This document shows positions 25,570-33,698 of a DNA stretch of 33,698 nucleotides, one piece after another. Within the stretch, counting starts at the first letter, position 1. Each line of letters starts with the position of its first letter. The notes under the pieces are model-generated. The model was given only the letters and a program-made list of their open reading frames with translations, made no database searches and had not been told where the DNA came from. Made by a program: the position numbers and the translations under genes. Source of the DNA: Planctomycetia bacterium (GTDB taxonomy: Bacteria; Planctomycetota; UBA1135; GCA-002686595); the NCBI GenBank assembly GCA_005789645.1, contig SXXH01000272.1, positions 1-33,698 on the forward strand, read 5' to 3'.

Positions 25570-26505
25570 CTATTCTGCGCCTGCCCTCGCGCCACTTGCC
25601 ACGCTCGAGGGCCCGATTCGGCCGCGGCTGCCCGCCCACGCCCCCCCCACCTGGGCGGTCCGCAGGACCAAGGCGCGGGGCAGGAGGCCGAGCCCGCCCT
25701 CGCGACGAAGGAAGTTCCAGTCGCGGCGCAGCTCGAAGACGAGCCCGCGCAACGCGCTTCCCAGCCCGGGTCGCACGCGCCGACCGAAGGCCTCGCGTTG
25801 GAAGGCTGCGTCCTGGCGCCAACGCCGCCAAGCCGTGCGCGCATCGTAGCGGTGGGCGTGCAGCACGACGGCCTTGGGCTCGAAGGCCAGTTCGTGCCCG
25901 CGCTCGAGCGCCAGTTCGGCCCAGCCCGCGTCCTCTCCGAAGTCCACGTCGGGGAAGGGCAGCGCGCGCAGGACCTCCGCCCGGTAGGCGGCGGCGACGT
26001 TGTCGAAGGCCACGCGCGAGGCGCGCTCGGCGGGCGAAAGCGCCGCCAGTCCGGCCCGAGAGAGCGCGTGCCGGCGAGGCTCGGACGCGGCTTGCGGCTG
26101 GTCGAGCACGCTGCGGCGAGTCAGCGGATCGTCGTCGTCGCGCGGCAGGATGCGCGCGGTCGCAGCGGCGACGCCCGCCTCGGAGAGTGGCGCCACCAAC
26201 GCGGCGAGGAAGTCGTCACCGACCGGCAAGGCGTCCTGGGAGAGGTACACGAGCGACTCGCCGCGCGCGAGGCGCGCCAGTTGGTTGCGCGTGCGTCCGT
26301 GCCCGAAGTCGCGCTGCGCGATGCGCTCGACGCGCGCGCCATGCTCGCGCAGGAGTTCGAAGCCACCGTCGGTGGACGAGGAATCGACCGCCACGATCTC
26401 GAAGCCGCCCGCGAGCCGCTGGCGCGCCAAGGCTGGCAGGAGCCGGCGCAAGTCGGCGACGCCTTGCCAGACAGGCAGGCAGACGGAGACGCGCACGCTC
26501 TTCAT
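25570..26505 (-). CDS. GT2 family glycosyltransferase
   Basis: A 311-aa GT-A glycosyltransferase and the first gene of the operon. Motifs are VRVSVCLPVWQGVADLRRLL, FEIVAVDSSSTDGGFELL, HGRTRNQLARLARGESLVYLSQDALP and FDNVAAAYRAEVL...FGEDAGWAELALERG. It closely resembles the N-terminal GT2 half of the next protein, suggesting duplication. The ATG at 26505 is chosen by homology; the longer ORF start adds unrelated sequence. TAGGCT lies 10 nt upstream, and GGCGG could act as a weak SD. The next gene starts 19 bp after its stop. Confidence 0.9.
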   Translation of the reverse strand: MKSVRVSVCLPVWQGVADLRRLLPALARQRLAGGFEIVAVDSSSTDGGFELLREHGARVERIAQRDFGHGRTRNQLARLARGESLVYLSQDALPVGDDFLAALVAPLSEAGVAAATARILPRDDDDPLTRRSVLDQPQAASEPRRHALSRAGLAALSPAERASRVAFDNVAAAYRAEVLRALPFPDVDFGEDAGWAELALERGHELAFEPKAVVLHAHRYDARTAWRRWRQDAAFQREAFGRRVRPGLGSALRGLVFELRRDWNFLRREGGLGLLPRALVLRTAQVGGAWAGSRGRIGPSSVASGARAGAE

Positions 26506-26783
26506 CGCGCCGCCTAGCCTACGCGGGCGCGGCGTGGAGTCGAGGGTCTCCCGACCGACCTCTCTCCTCTGGTCCTCTCGCTCAAAGCGCGCGCGCCTCA
26601 GATTCGCGCGCACCCTCTCCTTCAGTCCTTCAGTCCTGCGGTCGGGAGACCCGGCGACGAGGAGGTGTCCGCGCGAGCTCGGCTGGACGGGGGCGAAATC
26701 CGCGAGAAACCACCGCCTCGCGCACCTCGCCGGCCCCGAGCCCGGCCCCGAGCCCGGCCACGGACCCGATCATCCAGCTCCGG
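26506..26783. other. 278-bp intergenic region between the GT operon and spoVR
   Basis: No gene is supported. It contains the TAGGCT hexamer before the GT2 gene and a 109-nt element with 14-bp terminal inverted repeats (26544-26652). Two tandem copies of the 12-mer CCCCGAGCCCGG (26734-26745 and 26746-26757) lie near the spoVR stop. Together these probably hold the end of the spoVR transcript and the start of the GT transcript. Confidence 0.6.
26544..26652. repeat. 109-nt element bounded by perfect 14-bp inverted repeats
   Basis: GGGTCTCCCGACCG (26544-26557) is the exact reverse complement of CGGTCGGGAGACCC (26639-26652). Inside is a second stem GCGCGCG / CGCGCGC (26589-26595 with 26605-26611, 9-nt loop) and flanking pyrimidine-rich tracts with two copies of TTCAGTCC. 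It could be a small non-autonomous mobile element, a structured RNA or a complex terminator. It has no coding capacity. Confidence 0.7.
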
Positions 26784-28085
26784 TCATCCAGCCCGACGCG
26801 CCGAGGCAGGTCGCGCCGAGAGGCGGACGCTCGCGCCGCGCGCCAGCGTGTCGAGGTGCACCGCGCGCCCCCACAGGCGCGCCAGGTTGTCCAGCACGGC
26901 GCGCGCCGGCGCCGCGTCGAGGTCGCGGCCATCGTGCTGGTGCACGAGCAGCAACTCGCCCCTGCGCAGATGGTCGTCCTCGCGCAGCTCGATGCGCGGC
27001 GCGGCGCCGTTCGAAAGGGCGCGCAGCAGCTCCTCCTTCTTCTCCCGCCACGAGCGCAGCTTGCCGTCCGGACCCGGGCTCGGTGCGAAGAGCTCCACGC
27101 GCGCGGCGAAGTCCTCGTCGACCAGCTCGTCGATCAGGGTCACGTCGTGGTGCGCGCGGCGCAGGCGGAACAGGTCGAGACCGCGCTCCTCGGCGGCGCG
27201 GAACAGCTCGATCCCGAGCTTGTACGGATTGAGCCGCCCCGGCGCTGCGGCGGTGGCGCCCGAATGGCAATCGGCGAAGTCGACGATCTCGGCATGCGAC
27301 AAGCCGCCCTCGACGAGGATCTTGGCGTGCCAGTAGCTGGCCCAGCCCTCGTTCATGACCTTGGTCAGGCGCTGCGGCAGGAAGTAGATGCTCTCGGCGC
27401 GCACGATGCGCAGCAGCGATCGCTCCCAATCGAGCAGCGGCGCGTGGTCGAGCAGGAAGCCCAGCACGTCGCAGGTGGGCGCGCGTCGCTCCTCTCCCCG
27501 TCCGCGCCGCAGCACCGCTTCGAGGTCGGCGGCCGGTCCGCTGGCGCGGCGCGAGCCCTTCAGCCGCTCGCGCGATGGACCCCATGGATCGACCAGGTTG
27601 TCGAGCGACAAGCACGCGTCGAGGAACGACTCGACCTCGTCGTGCCCGCGTTCGTCGATCAAGCGCCGCACCTCGGCCGCATGGGCCGCCATGGTGTCGA
27701 CCATCGAGCGATCCGTGGCCTCGAACCACAGGTTGTGCTTGAAGAAGTCGACGTGGCCGTAGACGTGGGCCATGACGAGCTTCTGCTCCATCTCGCTGTT
27801 GGACCTCACGAGGTAGGCCCAGGCCGGATCGTTGTTCACGACCAGCTCGTAGATCTTCGAGAGCCCCCACTGCCGGCCCTTCTCGAGGCGCTCCCACTCC
27901 ATGCCGAAGCGCCACGAGGGATGGCGCACGGGAAAGCCGCCGTAGGCCGCCACCGCGTTGACTTCGGAGGCGTCGAGCATGACGAAGCGCGTCTCGAAGA
28001 AATCGAGTCCGCGCTCGCGCGCCATGTGCTCGATCCGCGCTCGATGCCGCTCCAGTCGCGGCGGCAGCCCGTCGGGGCCGTTCAT
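26784..28085 (-). CDS. spoVR: SpoVR/YcgB family protein
   Basis: A 433-aa SpoVR-family protein. The family is named from a Bacillus spore-cortex locus but is widespread in non-sporulators beside prkA/yeaG and yeaH. Characteristic blocks are FFETRFVMLDASEVNAVAAYGGFPVRHPSWRFGMEWERL, IYELVVNNDPAWAYLVRSNSEMEQKLVMAHVYGH, FFKHNLWF, ESIYFLPQRLTKVMNEGWASYWHAK and LNPYKLGIELF. The His/Glu-rich set has been suggested to bind metal. The ATG at 28085 has a strong SD (GGGAGG) and overlaps the yeaH stop (ATGA). It is the last gene of the three-gene stress operon. Confidence 0.95.
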   Translation of the reverse strand: MNGPDGLPPRLERHRARIEHMARERGLDFFETRFVMLDASEVNAVAAYGGFPVRHPSWRFGMEWERLEKGRQWGLSKIYELVVNNDPAWAYLVRSNSEMEQKLVMAHVYGHVDFFKHNLWFEATDRSMVDTMAAHAAEVRRLIDERGHDEVESFLDACLSLDNLVDPWGPSRERLKGSRRASGPAADLEAVLRRGRGEERRAPTCDVLGFLLDHAPLLDWERSLLRIVRAESIYFLPQRLTKVMNEGWASYWHAKILVEGGLSHAEIVDFADCHSGATAAAPGRLNPYKLGIELFRAAEERGLDLFRLRRAHHDVTLIDELVDEDFAARVELFAPSPGPDGKLRSWREKKEELLRALSNGAAPRIELREDDHLRRGELLLVHQHDGRDLDAAPARAVLDNLARLWGRAVHLDTLARGASVRLSARPASARRAG

Positions 28086-29193
28086 CGTCCCCTCCCGAGG
28101 AAGGCGCGAATGGCGTCGGGCACGTCCTCGCGGCCATCGAGCGCCACCGAGACCAGCTTGTCCTCGCCGGGCAGCGCGAGGTCGAGATCCTTCTTGAACT
28201 GGCCCGAGCCGTAGGCGCTCTTGACCTGGCCGTAGCAGAACTGGTTGCAGCGCGGCAGGATCTCGTCGCGCAGGAGCGCGATGCAGCGCTCGGTGTCGCG
28301 CGCCGACCAGTTGTCGCCATCCGAGTAGTGGAACGGGTAGATGTTCCAATCCTCGGGTCGCCAGCGCGAGCGCAGCTCCTCGAGCAGGACTTCGTAGGCC
28401 GAGCTGATCTTGGTGCCGCCCGACTCGCGCAAGTGGAAGAAGCTGTGCTGGTCGACCACCTTGGCCACGGCGTCGTGGACGATGTAGACGACCTCGAGCT
28501 GCTCGTACTGGCTGCGCAGCCAAGTGTCGATCCAGAACGCCTTGACGCGCACGATCTCCTTCTGCTCGCGCCCCATCGAGCCGGACACGTCCATCACGTG
28601 GAAGACGACGGCCGCGGCCTGCGGCTCGTCCACCACCTTCTTGCGGCGGAAGCGTTCATCGCGAGGCTCGGGCAGCACCAGCGGCGCGTCGGGGTCGTAG
28701 GTGCCCGAGGCCACGGCGCGCTCGAACGCGTTGCGCCAAGTGCGCTTGAAGTGGCGCAAGGAACGCGGACCATGCTCGGCGAGGCCGCTCCAGCGACCCG
28801 CGGCGGCGCGCAACGCGCGATCGCCACGCGGCTCGATGCGCGGCAGTCCCAGCTCGCGCCCGAGCAACTCGGCCAGCTCCTCGAGCTCGACGTCGACCTC
28901 GAGGATGTGCTCGCCCGCGCCCTCGCCGGCCTCGCCGCCGCCTTGGCCCGGGCGCGGCTCGCCGCCCTCGGCGGGTTCGCCTTCGCCGCCGCCTTCCCCG
29001 CAGCGTCCATCACCTGGCCCGTCGCCATGGCGCAGCCGCGGCAGTTCGATCTGCGGGATCGGGATGGAGACGGCGTGGTCGCCGCGGCGCCCGAACAGCT
29101 CGGAGCTCGTCAAGTACCGCCGCAGGTCGCTGCGCAGCCGGCCGCGCACGATGTCCTTGAAGCGCGCGCGGTCCTGCCCGATCCGCGAGAGGC

Positions 29194-29197
<4 letters not shown>
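28082..29197 (-). CDS. yeaH: DUF444 family protein YeaH (VWA-like)
   Basis: A 371-aa DUF444 protein. The N-terminus is MSLSRIGQDRARFKDIVRGRLRSDLRRYLTS, followed by a Gly/Glu-rich linker (about 65-100). A VWA-like domain has the MIDAS start VMDVSGSMGREQKEIV near residue 200 and VYIVHDAVAKVVD. Then come the family blocks GGTKISSAYEVLLE, WNIYPFHYSDGDNW and NQFCYGQVKSAYGSG. In E. coli yeaG-yeaH are co-expressed under starvation. Both ends overlap the neighbours by ATGA. It probably forms a functional module with the PrkA kinase and SpoVR. Confidence 0.95.
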
Positions 29198-31224
<2,027 letters not shown>

Positions 31225-31489
31225 GGCGAGTGCGCGGCGGGGACGCCGCGGGGGCGTGTGTTTGGACGGGGAAGGGGCGGACGGCGGGAACGGTCCTCGA
31301 CGACCTCGTAGATCGGATCGGCGCGGCGCACCCCTGATGCCTTTCGCGGCCATGCGGCGGCGTCTTCCTGCCTCAGGGACCCTCTGGGCGCCCCATGGCG
31401 CGATTCCAAGTCCATTTCCGGCATTGACTTGCATCCAAGCCATGCTCCTCGCCCGCCACGCCCGCCCGAGCCTCACTACGCTGTCGCGC
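31225..31489. promoter_or_regulatory. Divergent region between prkA and the QC-like gene
   Basis: This 265-bp GC-rich gap has no supported ORF. On the plus strand TACGCT (31477-31482) lies 7 nt before the ATG at 31490. A TTGACT box (about 31424) lies further upstream but not at a standard distance from it. I see no clear promoter hexamer close to prkA, and no sigma-54-type GG-N10-GC box that I would call. Confidence 0.4.
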
Positions 31490-32404
31490 ATGGACCGCTG
31501 CCTGCTGCCGTTCCTGTGCGCCTTGGCCCTGGCCTCCTGTCGCCCCGAAACCGCGCCTCGACCCGCCGAGGTGGCCTTCGAAGAGGATCGCGCCTGGCGG
31601 CTCCTGCTCGAGCAGGTCGCCATCGGCCCGCGACCCGCCGGCAGCGCGGGCGCCGAGCAGAACCGCTTGTTGATCGAACGCGAGCTGCGTGCGGCGGGGC
31701 TCGCGCCCGTGCGCGAGACCTTCCGCGCGCCGACGCCGGCGGGCGAGATCGAGTTCGTCAACGTGCTCGCCGACCTGCCCGGCACGGGCGACGACATGGT
31801 CATCCTCGGCTCGCACTACGACACCAAGCGCCTGCCCTTCCACTTCGTCGGCGCCAACGACGCGGCGTCGAACACCGCCGTGCTGCTGGAGCTCGCGCGC
31901 GTCATCGCCGCCGGCCGCAAGCGCGGTCCCACCTACCGCTTCCTGTTCATCGACGGCGAAGAAGCGGTGCGCGAGCAATGGATCGATCCCGACAACACCT
32001 ACGGCTCGCGCCACCACGCCAACAAGCTGCGCGACACCGGGATGAGCGCGCGCGTGCGCGCCTTCGTGCTGCTCGACATGGTCGGCGACGCGGACCTGCG
32101 CCTGACGCGCGATGTCTATTCCGATCGCAGGCTCGTGGAGATCTTCCACGGCACGGCGCGCAAGAACGGACTGGGCAAGCATGTCGACGGACCGTCGATG
32201 GACGTGCGCGACGACCACATCAGCTTCCTCGCGGTCGGCATCCCCTCCATCGACCTGATCGACTTCGAGTACGGGCCACGCAACTCGCACTGGCACACCG
32301 ACCAGGATGTGCCGGAGAACTGCTCGGCCGACAGCCTTGGCATCGCCGGACGCATCGCGCTGATGGGCTTGGACGTGCTGGAGAAGGACTACGCGCGCCG
32401 CTGA
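31490..32404 (+). CDS. Glutaminyl-cyclase-like M28 family lipoprotein
   Basis: A 304-aa lipoprotein (signal MDRCLLPFLCALALASC, lipobox LASC). The M28/glutaminyl-peptide-cyclotransferase fold shows GSHYDTKR, GANDAASNTAVLLELAR, FLFIDGEEAV, LLDMVGDADL and the late ligand block NSHWHTDQDVPENC. The WHT-x-x-D arrangement and the short length fit glutaminyl cyclases (pyroglutamate formation at N-terminal Gln) better than aminopeptidases. M28 peptidase activity cannot be excluded. The ATG at 31490 precedes the signal peptide; TACGCT lies 7 nt upstream and there is no SD. Confidence 0.85.
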   Translation: MDRCLLPFLCALALASCRPETAPRPAEVAFEEDRAWRLLLEQVAIGPRPAGSAGAEQNRLLIERELRAAGLAPVRETFRAPTPAGEIEFVNVLADLPGTGDDMVILGSHYDTKRLPFHFVGANDAASNTAVLLELARVIAAGRKRGPTYRFLFIDGEEAVREQWIDPDNTYGSRHHANKLRDTGMSARVRAFVLLDMVGDADLRLTRDVYSDRRLVEIFHGTARKNGLGKHVDGPSMDVRDDHISFLAVGIPSIDLIDFEYGPRNSHWHTDQDVPENCSADSLGIAGRIALMGLDVLEKDYARR

Positions 32405-32569
32405 CAGGCGCGCATGCCCGCGAGGTCGACGACGCGCCGATGACCGTGGCGCGCTTGGTGGACGCCTCGACCGCGCCCAGCGTGCCGAATCCAACGCACT
32501 TGCCGCGCCGCGCCCACTCCACCGCGTTCACTCCACCGCGTTCACTCCACCGCGTTCACTCCACCGCGT
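32405..32569. other. 165-bp gap between QC-like gene and smc
   Basis: No gene is supported. The right part is occupied by four tandem 14-mers that run into the smc stop codon. The left part is GC-rich with no single strong hairpin, unlike the other convergent gaps here. Confidence 0.55.
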
Positions 32570-32576
32570 TCACTCC
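32515..32576. repeat. Four tandem 14-bp repeats plus a partial fifth at the smc 3' end
   Basis: Unit cactccaccgcgtt is repeated exactly at 32515-32528, 32529-32542, 32543-32556 and 32557-32570, followed by cactcc (32571-32576). The smc stop codon (32570-32572) spans the last unit boundary. Perfect identity of all copies suggests recent expansion; 14 bp is not a multiple of three, so expansion falls beyond the stop. Confidence 0.9.
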
Positions 32577-33698
32577 GCGGAGGCCACCGGTTCGACTTGC
32601 GCTGCGCCCGCGGCGCCACGTTCGGCCCGCGGCGCGGGCGCGAGTTCCACCACCGGCTCGCCCGACTCGGCGTCGACCACGGTCGCGCGCGGCTGCGGGG
32701 CGACCGCTCCATCGACCACCTTGGCCGAGGAATGGTCGCGTCCAGCCCAGCGCTCGACATCGCCCAACTCGACCGAGACTTGGCGCGAGACGCCCTTGAC
32801 CTCCATGGTCACGCCGTACAGTCCCTGGCAGGCGGCCATCGTCAGCTTCTTGTGCGTGACGACGACGAACTGCGTGTGGGAGCGGAACCCGTCGAGCATC
32901 GCGAGGAAGCGGCCCACGTTGGCCTCGTCCAAGGCCGCGTCGACTTCGTCGAGGATGCAGAACGGGCTCGGACGCGCCTCGAACACGGCGAACAAGAGCG
33001 CCAACGCGGTCATGGTGCGCTGCCCGCCCGAGAGCAGGCTGATCGGCAGGAGCTCGCGGCCGGGTGGACGCGCGTAGATGTCGACGCCCGCGTCGAGCGG
33101 GTCGGCGCCCTCCTCGAGCGTCACGTCGGCCTTGCCGCCACCGAACAGCTGGCGGAAGATGCGTTGGAAGTTGGCGCGCACGGTCTCGAAGGTCTCGAGG
33201 AACAGCTTCTTGCTCTCGACGTCGATGGTGGCGATCGTCTCCTCGAGGCTCGCGCGCGCCTGCGCGAGGTCGGCGCGCTGGGTCTCCAGGAACGACAAGC
33301 GACCGCCGGCCTCCTCGAGTTCGACCATGGCCTCCATGTTGACCGGGCCCAGCTTGTCGAGGCGCGCCTTGGATTCGCGCACTTGCGCGTCCAGCGCGTC
33401 GAGCGCCTCGGACGCCGACAACCCGGCCTCGGGCTCGAAGCCCTCCGACAGCGCCAATTCGTCGAGCGACAGCTCCTCCTGCGCGCGGCGCACGATCTCG
33501 TCGCGCGCCATGGCGACGCGCTGTTCCTCGAGGCGCAACTCCGACAGGCGCGCAGCTAGACCTTCCAACTCGCGCGAGAGCGAATCGAGCGCGCCGCGCG
33601 ATTGCGCGAGGATCAGGCGCGCCCCATCCAGTCGCGAGCGCAAGTCCGCCACCTCCTCCTCGATCCCGGCGCGCTGGGCGAGGATCTCCGCGCTGCGC
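32570..33698 (-). CDS. smc: Chromosome segregation protein SMC (C-terminal part)
   Basis: This is the C-terminal part of the SMC ATPase that compacts and segregates the chromosome. The frame is open to the window edge, so the N-terminal head (Walker A) and most of the coiled coil are missing. Visible are the end of the coiled coil, LGPVNMEAMVELEE, FETVRANFQRIFRQLFGGGKADVTL, the ABC signature LLSGGQRTMTALALLF, and Walker B/D-loop FCILDEVDAALDEANVGRF. The H-loop is in VVVTHKKLTM. After the head is a Pro/Ala/Glu-rich tail of about 60 residues that is not typical. The track's GTG at 33652 is internal; upstream codons continue the coiled coil. Confidence 0.95.
   Translation of the reverse strand, partial: RSAEILAQRAGIEEEVADLRSRLDGARLILAQSRGALDSLSRELEGLAARLSELRLEEQRVAMARDEIVRRAQEELSLDELALSEGFEPEAGLSASEALDALDAQVRESKARLDKLGPVNMEAMVELEEAGGRLSFLETQRADLAQARASLEETIATIDVESKKLFLETFETVRANFQRIFRQLFGGGKADVTLEEGADPLDAGVDIYARPPGRELLPISLLSGGQRTMTALALLFAVFEARPSPFCILDEVDAALDEANVGRFLAMLDGFRSHTQFVVVTHKKLTMAACQGLYGVTMEVKGVSRQVSVELGDVERWAGRDHSSAKVVDGAVAPQPRATVVDAESGEPVVELAPAPRAERGAAGAAQVEPVASAE

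Noticed and set aside
24873-28214. Plus-strand ORF of 1113 aa
   Set aside because: Antisense across glycosyltransferase and SpoVR genes with low-complexity Arg/Pro-rich protein.

Overview
This window is GC-rich, densely coded bacterial chromosome. It most likely comes from a planctomycete or another PVC-group bacterium. The main evidence is a giant secreted protein joining a PVC-type dehydrogenase propeller, HEAT-like repeats, an NPCBM-like domain, a CxxCH haem site and a DUF1080 domain. Many lipoproteins and secreted multidomain enzymes also fit. The lineage is inferred from protein architecture only. I saw no rRNA, tRNA, CRISPR array or intact insertion sequence.

Layout: (1) 1-696, the end of clpX, converging on a 1226-aa secreted metallopeptidase-like multidomain protein (740-4420). 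(2) 4555-7435, a tight plus-strand operon: DHH phosphoesterase, rlmN, and two small exported proteins of unknown function. (3) 7477-9971, minus-strand lysine 6-transaminase preceded by a shortened aldehyde-dehydrogenase-like gene. (4) 9972-10503, a non-coding divergent region bracketed by a 26-bp inverted repeat. (5) 10504-12334, rnpA-yidD-TolB-like lipoprotein with overlapping start and stop codons. (6) 12372-14243, a PA/M28/PDZ lipoprotein peptidase. (7) 14374-17618, YfhO-like membrane protein overlapping a YycJ-like MBL hydrolase. (8) 17667-21524, the giant PVC haem/DUF1080 protein. (9) 21535-26505, a three-gene glycosyltransferase operon including a GT2-GT4 fusion. (10) 26784-31224, the prkA-yeaH-spoVR stress operon with ATGA overlaps. 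(11) 31490-32404, a glutaminyl-cyclase-like M28 lipoprotein. (12) 32570-33698, the C-terminal part of smc.

Functionally the window mixes housekeeping genes (clpX, rlmN, rnpA, yidD, smc) with cell-surface and secreted functions and a conserved stress kinase operon. Operons are compact, and convergent pairs end in shared hairpins.

The most unusual signals are not genes. A palindromic motif GTCAA-N6-TTGAC occurs three times (5538, 14892, 24712), always inside coding sequence and about 9.4 and 9.8 kb apart, with AT-rich codons that stand out locally; a degenerate copy lies at 3368. A 26-bp inverted repeat (25/26) flanks the region upstream of rnpA. A 109-nt element bounded by perfect 14-bp inverted repeats lies between the glycosyltransferase and spoVR operons. 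Many first-in-operon genes have a TAnnnT hexamer only 6-13 nt before the start codon, suggesting leaderless or very short-leader transcripts.
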